A stretch of 64,000 nt of DNA, from positions 1 through 64,000 of the IMG/VR virus record IMGVR_UViG_3300025120_000036, one strand, 5' to 3'. Source of the stretch: a virus. Below, in pieces: positions 26,301 to 38,800 of the stretch (position 1 is its first letter; every line of letters starts with the position of its first letter). Made by a program: the position numbers and the translations under genes. The notes beneath the pieces are model-generated. The model ran no database searches, was not told where the DNA came from, and saw only the letters and a list, made by a program, of their open reading frames with translations.

Positions 26301-26858
26301 GATCAAATTGTATATCATGCTGTAAAATACAAAATACTTTTTGGATCTAAAGCAGATGATTCATTCCAAGCAACATTTAAAGTTGTAAAAAATACATCTA
26401 GCAACGTTACAAATGCAGTTATAAAAACTAGAACAATCCAAGCTATAAATGAATTTTTTGCTTTGGATAATTTTGACTTTGGAGATACTTTTTATTTTAC
26501 AGAATTAGCGGCATACGTTCATCAACAACTAGCACCTGATTTGCTAACTGTGGTGATTGTGCCAAATCAAAGCGGTCAGAGTTTTGGGTCATTATTCCAA
26601 ATTTCTGGAGCAACAGACGAAATTTTTATCAGTGGGGCCACCGTTGATGATGTTTCTATAATTGATGCATTAGGAGCCAACCAATTGGTAGCTTCTGGCA
26701 CAGTTGTAACATCAACCACAACAGCTACAACAAGCACTAGATCAACATCAGCAGTATCATCAGTGACCTCTACAACATCAGGAACAGGATATAGTTCAGG
26801 AAGTTCTTCTTCTGGAAGTTCTTCGTCAAGTTCCGGCAGTAGTGGGTCAGGATACTAG
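23337..26858 (+). CDS. 6: Baseplate wedge protein gp6
   Basis: A 1,173-residue protein. The N-terminal region (DFETIRRTMVAYLRENYPDD, then SSEYVALLDLIAYISQSLSF and LNARENFLETAERRNSVLRLAR) is the signature of T4 gp6 and related J-type wedge proteins. T4 gp6 is 660 residues; the extra length lies in the middle and C-terminal part. The last 60 residues are an almost pure Ser/Thr/Gly tail. It is followed after two bases by gp7, with which it forms the wedge. Confidence 0.93.
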   Translation: MATTDRQNRLLVAEDWRKIYTSFQQADFKSYDFETIRRTMVAYLRENYPDDFNDYIESSEYVALLDLIAYISQSLSFRVDLNARENFLETAERRNSVLRLARLINYNAKRNLAATGLLKYSSVSTTENISDSAGTNLGNVTVVWNDPTNSNYREQFINILNAVNVSGQRFGKPQESGTIGGIKTEIYTTNSNNTDLPVFSFRRSVSGVDRAFEIVPSTIEASESIYEKTPIPGGGFTYVYRTDGAGDSSNNTGFFSLFKQGALQNVEFNIDTPTTNFIQPLNVNNINNTDVWLYGLDDFGQVQNLWDKVATTVGNNAIYNSLAKDQRNIYNVITKNNDAVDLVFGDGNFSNLPSGRFKTYYRVSDNATFSVQPTDISNITFSLGYTDKNGGGQTLTVTASLQQSIYNASATESSDSIKEKAPQVYYSQNRMITAEDYNVVPLSASQDIVKAKATNRTASGISRAKEIIDPTGAYSNVNTFADDGILYREDTMPSFTFTFANQNEILNTINNNVEGKLKQASSRQFFYKNYGTKPLSTLSASWVSTTTGTNTNTGYFNAGGPLSVGEYATSNLKYATVGALIKFTSPDTREFLNGKLVTANSTDAEDRSWAKVSAVTGDGANSGVGNLESGIGPITLNNVIPANAVLNAIFPVFATTFTATLKTDLIDRINSYETFGLRYNVDLGEWVVISSANLSTDTTFSLSNAGSTASTNSDASWFFKFTNDGNTYTVAYRSLAYIFESESQNKFHFDKTEKIYDYTTGKSVKDTVTILKNNTIVSTGLGVGYQLPWQVVDTVEEADGYQDNRKVQVGFLDDDDDGVVDNPELFDIIVEPDTSVSTKFVFFEKYTSYNNIQRFKPYASSNFVIAENETSITLPGAYTDGQLFYFYATDEDVIKKYDSTAISLTTTTDYIARRGRSSIDFKYKHNAGQDTRIDPSVSNIVDLYLLERNYDSRFRGWLREGGTKPTASTSDQLRISYSGFLNPLKGLSDQIVYHAVKYKILFGSKADDSFQATFKVVKNTSSNVTNAVIKTRTIQAINEFFALDNFDFGDTFYFTELAAYVHQQLAPDLLTVVIVPNQSGQSFGSLFQISGATDEIFISGATVDDVSIIDALGANQLVASGTVVTSTTTATTSTRSTSAVSSVTSTTSGTGYSSGSSSSGSSSSSSGSSGSGY

Positions 26859-26860
26859 CA

Positions 26861-29800
26861 ATGGCAGACGTACCAGTTAATTCAACATCCAACAGTGCAA
26901 CTTACAAAGATAAAAACGGAACTGTAATAAGAAGATCAATAGCTCATCTTCCTGCATTTTACAGAACAGATGCTAACGAAAGATTTTTAAACAGCACAAT
27001 AGATCAATTAATACAACCAGGACAACTTGAAAGATTAGATGGATTTATTGGTAGAGAATACGCATACACTAGAAACACAACAAAAGACAAATATATTACT
27101 GCCACTAGTACAGACAGAAAAAATTATCAACTAGAACCTACGGTAACATTTACAGATCAAGATACTTCAAGTGTAAATCCGGAAGATCAAGTAAAGTTCA
27201 CAGGCACATATGATGATTACATCAACCAAATTAATTTTTATGGCGGCTTTACAGATAACCATGATAGACTAAACAAAGAAAAAGTTTACGCATGGAATCC
27301 AGCAATAGACTACGACAAATTAATTAATTACAGAGAATACTATTGGGTACCAGATGGTCCTAATGCAATAGCTATAAGTTCAGTTGGCACAGGGTCAACA
27401 ACAGAAATTGATGTTGTAAACAATGCCGCTGGAGCATACCAATTTGGAATTAAAGGCAACACAAATAATCCAACAATTGAATTATACAGAGGCAACACTT
27501 ACAAATTTAAAGTAAATGCTCCAGGTCATCCTTTTTACATAATGACCGAACCATTTAAAACAGGAATTGCTTTAGATGGTTCAACTTCTGTAATTTGGAG
27601 CACAGGAGTAACAAACAACGGCACAGATTCAGGTACAGTTGAATTTGTTGTACCAGCAGACGCACCAAATAGTTTATTTTATCAATGCGGTAATCACACT
27701 GCCATGCATGGAGTCATAAATGTTAAGACTGTAACATCAACTACAAAAATTGATGTAGTGAATGATATAATTGGTTCAAGAACATACACAACAACTTCAG
27801 GAACTGTTTTAAGCAACGGAATGAAAGTAAAGTTTGGCAGTAATGTTTCAGATATTACAAACTATTCAGGTAACGAATTTTATGTTGAAGGAGTTGGTGA
27901 GTCAATTACATTGTCAAATATATCAGGATTAATAACACCGGAATCTTACAGTACTGAAACAACAGAATTATATGATACAGTAGCTTACGATCAGAGACCT
28001 TATGCTATTGCATTTTACAGACCAGAAACACGAGACTATATTACAATTAAAAGAGATTCACTAGATCAAAATGCATGGTCAAGATATAACAGATGGTTCC
28101 ATAAATCTGTGCTTGAAACGACTGCAATAGCAAATGGTGGTGTAGCAAACTTATTAGAAGAAGACAGAGCAAAGCGTCCTATAATTGAATTTGATTCTGG
28201 ACTTGCACTTTACAATCATGGTTTACAAGCAAAAACATCAGTTGCTTTGGTTGACACAGTAACCACTGACGCATTTTCTCAAATTGTAAACACAGGAGGT
28301 TACATCGTTGATGGTGTGTCTTTAGCAGAAGGTATGAGAGTGCTTTTTACAGCAGACACAGACAACCTTGTAAAAAATAAAATTTTTAAGGTTAGTTTTC
28401 ATACAGTAGACGATTCCACAATACTTGCAGGTAAAAAAACAATTATTGCTTTAACTGAAGAAGATGACGCAACACCTGTAGATGGTGAATGTGTATTTGT
28501 AGAGTTAGGCACAAACAATCAAGGAAAAACTTATTTTTACAACGGCACAACAAAAATTTGGGCAGTTGGACAAACTAAAACAGGCGTCAATCAGCAACCG
28601 TTATTTGATATGTTTGATAATAATCATACTAGTTTTGGAAACACTACAACATATCCAAATACAAGTTTTAGTGGAGCAAAAGTTTTTGAGTATGAAACAT
28701 CAGACACAGCAGTCACTGATACTGTATTAGGAATTAAAGTAAAATACAAAACTATAAACAATGTTGGAGATATCGTATTTAAATCAGATATTTCTTCCGG
28801 AACCTTTACTTACAAAAGTGGAGACGAATTTTTAACTAAAAGTAATGGAGCAGGACATTTACATTATACAACAGGACTTACAACACATAATTCAAAAAGC
28901 GGCTGGATTGAAAGATCTGTAGAATCTAAACAAAGAGTTATAAACACAGTTGTTGTTACAGCAGATGAAAAATTATTATTTCCAATAAATGTTTACAAAA
29001 ATTCTGCTAATTTAAGTGATTTAGAAGTTTCAGTAGAAGTTAATCATATAAGAAAAAATTTAACTACTGATTATACTTTAGCAAGTGGTACGGTTAACAA
29101 GTATGTTAAATTTGTAAAAGAATTATCAGTTGGAGATATAATCAAAATTCAAACTTATTCAGCAACTAAAAAAGTTAACGGAAAAGGCTTATATGAAGTA
29201 CCTGAAAATTTAAGTACAAATCCTCTTAACACTCAATTGGGAGAATTTACTCTTGGTGAAATTTTAAATCACGTAAATGACATTATTGTCAAAAACAATG
29301 ACGTGGTTGGCACAACACCAGGCTCAAGCAACCTAAGAGATTTGCCAGATGTCAGAACAAAAGGTGGAACTATATTACAGCACTCAGGAGCCCTACCAGC
29401 CGGAATATTCAACTTAATTGATCAGAGTGCAAATGCAATCACATCTTTAGATTACGTAAATTTAGAATATCAAAAATTTAAAGATAATTTTTTAGCACAA
29501 TCTACAGGAAAAACTTTTGAAGGCGACGTTGCAGACTTTGTTGACACAATTATTGATACACTAGGACAAACTAAATCTTCTAGTTTTCCTTTTTACTATG
29601 AAGACATGGTTGGTTATGGACCAAATGTTTCTTTAAGAACTTACACTGTATTAGATTCATCTGAAGTAGAATATGCAATAGATTCTCAACACACTATGTC
29701 AACACCTAGCAACAGAGCTGTGTATGTTTACTTGAATGACGTACAGTTGTTACTAGGCACAGACTATACTTTTAGTACAACAGATGACAGTATAACCATA

Positions 29801-32800
29801 CTTGCCACTATTGCAGTAAATGATATTATTAAAATTAAAGACTATGCAAGTACTACTGGAAGTTTTGTTCCACCTACGCCAACTAAACTTGGAATGTATC
29901 CAAAGTTTAAACCAGAATCAATCACTGATAACACTTATAGAACAAGTCAAACTGTTATTGTAGGACACGACGGGTCAAGAACAATCGCTTATGGAGATTA
30001 CAGAGACGATCTACTGATAGAATTAGAAAAAAGAATTTACAATAACTGTAAAACTGCATACGATTCATCTTTGTTACCTTTCTCTGATGTAAAACCTTCA
30101 GCTTTTACAAAAACAGATTATACTAGACAAGAAGTTGATGCAGTTTTAGGACCAGATTTTTATAGTTGGGCAGGTAAAAACGGTGTTGATTGGCAAAACA
30201 ATAAAACGTTCAATGCCAGTGATGGCTTTACTTGGAACTACGGATTTTCAAGAAGTCATATTACTAATGATTTCCTACCAGGCTACTGGAGAGGAATATT
30301 TTATCACTTGTATGACACAGATAGACCTCATACGCACCCATGGGAAATGCTTGGCTATTCTGAAAAGCCTAGTACTTGGGAAACCGAATACGGACCAGCT
30401 CCTTACAGTGCAGGTAACTCTGTGTTGTGGGAAGATCTTGCCGCTGGGTATGATAGGCTTCAAAAGAAAAGTATTACAAGATACATAAGAACTAATTTAC
30501 TAAATTATCTACCTGTAGATGAAAACGGAACTTTAAGAAGTCCAGCATCTATAGGATTAGTGTCAAACGATTTAACAAGAAATTTAAATAGAAAATGGAA
30601 TTTTGGCGATCAATCTCCTGGAGAATCAGCTTGGAGAAGATCATCTGCTTATCCTTTTACTGTTTGTAAATTATTAGCGATAACAAGACCTGCAAAATTC
30701 TTTGGACTGTTTTTTGATAATTCAAGACTTATTGTTAACACCGGTGGAAACTTAATTGATAAAGACACAGAAATAAGACAAAATTTAAACACTGCAAAAT
30801 ATCATTTAGAAATAGAAACTGATAGCAAAACAGGTGTTGTCACTAGATATATTACTGCAGGCTATCAGCCTTGGGTAGTAAATTACTTAATTGCAAATAA
30901 CCTTGATCCAGCTACGTTTTACTATGACAAAATGAAAGGGTTAGGAGTGCAACTTGCATACAAACTTGGTGGATTTACAGACAAACAAAACATAAAAGTA
31001 TTAACAGATTCAACATCTCCGTCAAGCACTGGAGGATCACAGTTTATACCAGACGAAAACATAAAAGTTTTATTTAGAAGTTCAAATCCTGTTGAAAGTT
31101 ATGATTACTCGGGTGTCTTAATTGAATTAAACACAAACCTTACTCTTGATGGATCAACATTAGAAGGCGGTTATAAAGTTATAGGTTACAATACTTTAAG
31201 ACCTTTCTTTAAAGTTTTTGAACCAATTGTAAATGGAAATAATACAAAGTCCAAAGTAGGAACTGCTGAAGCTTTAATTTATAACAACTGGGGCATTACA
31301 ACTAAAACAATAACTTATGGCACGGTGCTGAGAACTGTTCAAGACGTTGTAAACTTTTTAGTTGGATATGGCAAATATTTAGAATCCAGAGGATTTGTAT
31401 TTGATAAATTTTCAAATGAAATAAAAGAAGTTAATAATTGGGAAACTTCAGCAAAAGAATTTTTATATTGGACAACACAAGGATGGTCGGCTGGTTCGGC
31501 AATCACAGTGTCAGCAGGAGCTGACGGATTTAATATTGAAACCAACAATAGTATAATTACCAGATTAAGAAATATGCGTGGCGATTACACAGTAATGGAC
31601 GCAGGTGGAAGGACTATTGGCACAAAAGATATATCAACTAAAAGGATTGGTACTACTTTTAGTATATCTGCAAAAAATTCAGAAGTTGGAATATTCAATG
31701 CGACAATGAATTCTGTACAAAAAGAACATTTAATTATTTTTGATAATAAAACAGTGTTCAACGATGTTATACTTGAAACTACTACAGGTTTTAGGCAAGA
31801 AAGATTAAAACTAGTTGGTTGGAAAACTGGCGGATGGAATGGAGACTACTATTCTCCTGGTTTTGTTTTTGACGAAGCTAAAGTAAGTTTATGGTCCGCA
31901 AATACTAACTACGAAATTGGTGACACAGTTGAATATGATGCTAAATTTTTTGTAGCAAAAAAGAATCATAATTCTTTATCTGCATTTGACTTTGCACAAT
32001 GGATCAAAAAAGATTCAAAACCTGCACCAGCATTAATTCCAAACTTTGACTATAAAATTTCACAGTTTAACGATTTTTACAATTTAGAAACAAATAACTT
32101 TGATGAATCGCAACAAGCACTAGCACAACATTTAATTGGATACCAAAGCAGAAGTTATCTAGAAAACTTACTTGTTAACGATATTTCTCAGTATAAATTT
32201 TATCAAGGATTTATTAGAGACAAAGGAACAAGAACAGCAATAGACAGACTTTTGAAAGCACAATTTAACAATGAAAGTTTAACAATTGAAACGTACCCAG
32301 AATGGATGATACGTATTGGTGAGTTTGGAAATGTAGACGGCCTTAAATCTATTCAAATTAAAATGGATGACACAACATTCTCAAAAAATATTCAATCAAT
32401 TGAGCTACTTGACAACGCAAACTCAACTGTAAGTTATGATAGATCTGCTACTGCAACTGTTGATCAGATGTATAGCAAACCATTAGATTATACAGCTTCA
32501 ACAACTTTTGATCATTATGATTACACTCAAGCAGGAATTGACAGAAATACACCTGAAGTTTTCAAAACCGCTGGCTTTGTAAGACCAGAAGATGTACAAC
32601 ATACTGCTTTTACAAAAGCTGATTTAACAAACTTAGATGCAAATAACATAAAGTCAAATGATCTTGTGTGGGTAGCGAACACCAGCACATTAGATTCAAA
32701 TACATCAACATACAATCAATGGGACGTTTTACGTATTACCTCAACTAATTTAAGGGTGAAGTCATTACAGTCATTTAACACTGATACACAATTATTAATC

Positions 32801-35800
32801 AACACATCAGCTAGTCATACTTTTAAAAAATTGGATTATGTAACTATTTCTAATTCACAATTTACAGAATTAAATGGTGCGTATCAAATAATTGATGTGC
32901 CAAATGCAACATCAATTTTAATTTCATATGCCAATGCTTCTAGATTAGGCACAGGCGTTAGTATATTAGCTGACGGATCTACTTTTGGCACATACGGAAA
33001 TCTTTACAAATTTGTTAGTGTAAGAGTAAGTTCAATGGATTATGCTAATCAATCTCTTTCTTATAAAGATTATCGTGATGCAGATGCAACAAATAAAGCA
33101 AACGGTGATAGAATTTTTGCTGATAACACCGCAAGCCTATGGAAAATTTACGAGAAAGTTGAGCCATACACAACCACGGTGTTAAATTCACCTAGTACAA
33201 CAGACAATCAAGATTTTGGTTGGGCTATTACAGGCAGAAACGATGGAAGAACTTTAGTAGTTTCAGCTCCTGATTTAGGACAAGGCACAATTAACTTTTA
33301 CTTTAGATCAAGTTCTGCACCAGGCACAGCTTATACATTACAAACCAGTTTGACAATGACAGACGATGAGGATACAAGTTCTAGACTAGGTTACAGTTTA
33401 TCATCTAGCATCGATGGCAACTTTATAGTTGCAGGTGCACCATTAGCCAACGCAGTAGCCAACGATGGTAGCACAAGATTTACAGATTCAGGACTTGTCA
33501 AAGTTTATATTTGGAGTCCATCAACATTTGCATTTACTGAATTGTCTACAATTAGAGCTCCGCATGACGGATCTAGTGTGAGACACAGAGCAAATTTTGG
33601 TTGGTCAACAGCAATAGCAGAGCTTACAGAGTCGGCAGACAGAACAACAACTCCTAAGTATTTGTTTGTTGGAGCACCAGGACATGAAAATGACACAGGT
33701 ATTGTTCATATGTACACTTGGGGAATAGGTTCAGATGGTTCCACATATGACACATGGACGCACAATGTATCAATACAAAGTGCCGCACCTTCAAACAATG
33801 ATAGATTTGGACACAAAGTTGCAACCAATGATAACGGTGATATCCTAGCAGTATCTTCTATATCTACAAGCACAGCAGGTAAAGTTGAAATTTATATTAG
33901 AGGTGGACACACTAATGATGACAGTACAATCAACAGTTGGACACTCGCACAAACTATTGTTGGACTTGCCGCAGATGGATCAACTCTTAATCAAGCATTT
34001 GGTGATGCAATAGCAATGGACAAAAGTGGTGACACTTTGATTGTGTCAGCACCTGGCTATGACAAAACAAATCAAGCAGATGCAGGTGCAGTTTATTACT
34101 ACAAATGGAACGCAGACGGATCTACAAACACATATTCATTACAACAAACATTAGAAGCACCAGATGATCAATACAACATGAAATTTGGTACTACCCTTGC
34201 TATAAATCATGCAGGTGACAGAATAGTAATTGGTGCAGAAAAATTAGGAAACAGTAGAGAGATGAGAATTGATACTGGAGCCACAACATTTGATTTACAA
34301 GACACAACATTTATGGATTTAAATATTGGATCAGGCGGGGCCTACACAGCAACCAAATATGATTCAAAATTTGTAGTAGATGATTTATTAGTTACAACAC
34401 ACGTGAGTTCAAATGATGATTTTGGCAGAGGTGTTTATATCAATGACAGAGGTGTTTACATAGGTGCACCGGAAGACGATTCATCGTCAGCTGTAGAAAA
34501 TGACGGAACAGTGACAATATTTGACTTAGATACAGTAGGAAGTTATGCATGGAAAAATTTAGTTACTGAAAGTAATTTAATTGATAATAGAAAAATTAAA
34601 TCAGCATTTACTTTTAACAAAGCAAGTAATAGAATTATTGATTATTTAGATTACTACGATCCAATCAAAGGAAGAATATTAGGTATTGCAGACAGAGAAA
34701 TTAATTATAAAACAGAATGGGATCCGGCAGTCTACAATGTTGGTTTGGAAACTGACACAGTAAATTCTACAACAGCATGGGGAGAAGAACACATTGGAGA
34801 AGTATGGTGGGATCTTTCAAAAGCAAGATGGAAAACTTATGAACAAGGTGATCAAGAGTACAGAGCTAAAAATTGGGGCCAGTTGTTTCCAGGAGCAACT
34901 ATAGATGTGTATGAATGGGTTGAAAGTAAACTTACTCCAAGTGAATGGGAAGGACAAGCAGACACCACGGCAGGGTTATCAAGTAACGTTTCAGGAACAC
35001 CTTTTGTCGCTGAAAACACAACATTTACACTTAAACAAAAATATAGTTCAGCTTTAGATGGCTTTATAAATTATTATTACTTTTGGGTAAAAAATTCAGT
35101 ATTTTTACCTGACCCAGGACAATCAGTTGTAAGAAGAAAAAATACAACCGCATATGTTTCTAATGTAATTGCAAATCCAATAGCATCAGGAATTAAATTT
35201 TACACAGTTTCAGACAAAAACAAAATTATTACTTTTAATGTTAAAGATAGTTTATTCAATGACAATGTTGTTTTAAACATAGATTATAGCAGTAACTTAA
35301 ACGAAGGTGAATCACACGCAGTTTGGAAAATATTCAGTGAAGGTGATGCTGACGATAGACCAAATGCAACTATAGAAAACAAATGGTGGGACAGTTTAAT
35401 TGGAGACGATCAATTTGGAAATCATGTTCCAGATTTAGACTTGCCTCTGAATAGAAAATATGGTACAGGACTAAGACCAAGACAAAGTTGGTATGTTGAT
35501 AGGTATGATGCTCTTAAGCAAATTATTGATTATGCTAATACAGTGATGAAACAATATCAATTGGCAAACACTATTGACAAAACAAACTTAGAGTCAGAAG
35601 AAGCACAACCTACTGCGGCATCAGGCGAATGGGACGGATCTGTTGACACTTACGCAGATCTTACATACCTAGATACAAGAGAAATTAGTGGCTTGTCCAA
35701 ATATTTGGTCAAAGCAGACGAACAAAATTCAAATGGTTACTGGGCAATATATCAATGGAGTGGTACAGAATGGAACAGAACAAAATTACAAACGTATAAA

Positions 35801-38800
35801 ACATCAACTTATTACGATTTAGCAGACTGGTACGGTACCGATCCTGCTATTCATGGAATGCTACACAGTGAAAATACAGTCATAGATGCACAGGTAACTT
35901 TTGAATATCAACTTGATACTTTAAATTTAGAAACTGGACAACACGTAAAAGTAACTAAAGCAGATACTGGTGGTTGGAAGTTGTTTATGAAAACGTCAAC
36001 AGGATATACAAACGTTGGTACTGAAAATGGTACAATACAGTTAAGCACTAAACTTTATGATTATTCTATTGATAATACAGGTTACGCTGGTGATGATACC
36101 TTTGATACTAACTTCTTTGACCAAGAACCTACTATTGAAACAAGAAAAGTTTTACAAGCATTAAGAGATGATATCTTTATTGGGGAATTAAAAGTTGAAT
36201 ACAACAATTTATTCTTTATTGGATTAAGAAAAGTATTAGAAGAGCAGTTGTACGTTGACTGGTTATTTAAAACAAGTTTCCTAAATATTAAAAATAATTT
36301 CCGTGAACTAGATCAAAGAAAAACTTACACATCTGGTGCAGACACATATGTTGAAGAATATATTAAAGAAGTCAAACCATTCCATACTAAATTAAGAGAG
36401 TATAAAGTTGGTTACAATAAAACAGAAACACAAGACGGACTGTTTTCAGACTTTGACAATCCAGCATTTTACGATGAAGATATTAAAGCAATAAGAACTT
36501 TAAACAAAGACAGTTCAGCAGATGCAACACGTATTACTGAATATCCACACAAGATATGGAATACAAGTTACAAAAAATCTGTTAAAACTTTAACACTAGT
36601 AAATGCAGGAACAGGATACACTACTGCACCAACTGTGACATTTTTAGGTGGTACATCTGATTCCACAGGACCATTTCAAATTTTAGGTAGAAGTAGTTCA
36701 GGTGGTAGTTCAGGAACATACGGATATTTTTATCCACTGTTTTTAAACGAACAAAAGTCCAACATCTATGACAAACAAAATGGTGGAGCAGGTGCTTCTC
36801 ACAGACACACGTTCGAGGAGTATCCTGGGAACGTATATTACATGCCAAATAGTTTCATTGCTAATCATGGTCTGTCAACTAGAAATTTTGCATTTAAGAT
36901 GTATTACGAATCAACAGCGAACCATGCCACTGCTCAAGCAGTTGTACAAGGTGGAAAAGTTACTAAAATTAATTTATTGACTGCTGGTGCAGGTTACGAT
37001 ACAACACCAACAATAATTTTATCAGGAGGCGCATCAGATGGGTCTAATCCTACCGACACAGCCAAAGTTTACGCAAATCTTGGTAATGATCTTGTGAGAG
37101 ATTTTGATGTTACGTTAAGGTTTGACAGAATTACAAAAACTTCAACAGTGTATGATTGGAAAGCAAGTACATCATACGTGTATGAGAATTTAATAAGGCA
37201 CAATAACGAATTGTATAGAGCCACAAGTGATTTCACATCTACAACAACGTTCAATGATAGTATTGGAAATTTATTTAAACTAACCGGTAATGAAAGTTAC
37301 ATCACTGCCGCTGACAGAACTTTAGGTATGTATACACCAGAAGCTGGAATGCCAGGAAATGATTTAACACAATTAATGGAAGGTGTCGATTATGGAGGAG
37401 TAATGGTTACAGGTTTATTATTCAAAGAAGATCAAGGTTGGGACAAATCATCTTGGTATGATTTCCCATGGGACACATTTGGAACTACAAAAGTTAAAAC
37501 TTTTTATGGTGATGGCTCAACTGTGCTTTATACATTTGATACTGCACCAGCTGTTGGCGAAGTATACACAGTGTACTATGCAGGCGTGAGACAGACTGCT
37601 CAGGTGTTTTTAGGTGATGGTTCTACAAGAACATTAACACTTTCAACTGCTCCAGGCAATGGAGTCAAAGTTGAATTAATTCCATTTGATGACGATAAAG
37701 TTTTAACTCCTACAGATGACAGAGTTTTAGATTCTTTAGTGACAGGTGGATTGTTTTCAACAGCAGTAGGTATTGCTCCAGGTGATATACTTACAGACGG
37801 TGATGCTTTTATTACACCTGAAAATAGTTTTGCTCCTGAAGAACAAGTACCAGGTCAAATATTTGACACATTAGATATCACAGTTTATACCACACCTGAA
37901 TCTGGAGTGCCATTTATTGTAGATAAAACATATAGAGGTAACGGATCAACCACTACATTTGATATTGGACAACAACCTGGCACACAGGCCGCGGTAATGG
38001 TAAGTTTAGATGGTGTACATCAAAACAATCTTGCTTCTGATAGCACATTAAATTATACTGTAGACACAGCGGCAAAAACAGTTTCATTTACGTCAGCACC
38101 TGTAACAAATTCAATTATAAACATAAAAAGTTTTGCAGTATCAGGAAACAATTACGTACTGTTAAACAGTTTTACTGGCGACGGATCAACAACAGCGTTT
38201 GAAACTTCTGCTAGAGACACTTATCAACTAGACAGTGCATCACCGCAAATTTATGTAACAGAAGACGGAGTGCCTACAACAGATTACACAACAACTGAAG
38301 CAAACAGAAGAGTAACAATTACTTTTAATTCAGCTCCTGCAAATGGTAAAGCAATACAAATTGCTGGATTCAATCAAGATCCTAGCACTAGAGCGTTTGC
38401 TGAAATTAGAAGCGAAAATATAAATTATGATTTATCAACAACAACTTATACATTAGACTTCCCTCCTGGAGCAGTTGGTCCTTTTGCGGCTCTAACATTA
38501 GTTGAAGTGAATGGCATATTGTTAAGAGGCCCAGACAATACATATTATTCAGGAGATGGTACAACTTATTCTTATGGTGTTGTATCTGGCCTTACAGATG
38601 GTTCTACTGTTGATCCATCAAAAACTATTACTGATGCAAGTCAAATAGAAGTTTACAAAAATGGAATTAAATTAGCTCTTAACACAGACTATACAGTAGA
38701 CATATCAGCACAAACAGTAGAGTTTACATCACCCCCTACCGATGCAGATGTAGTTGCTGTGTCAACATTAGTTGAAAATCATTACTCAATGGTGGATAAT

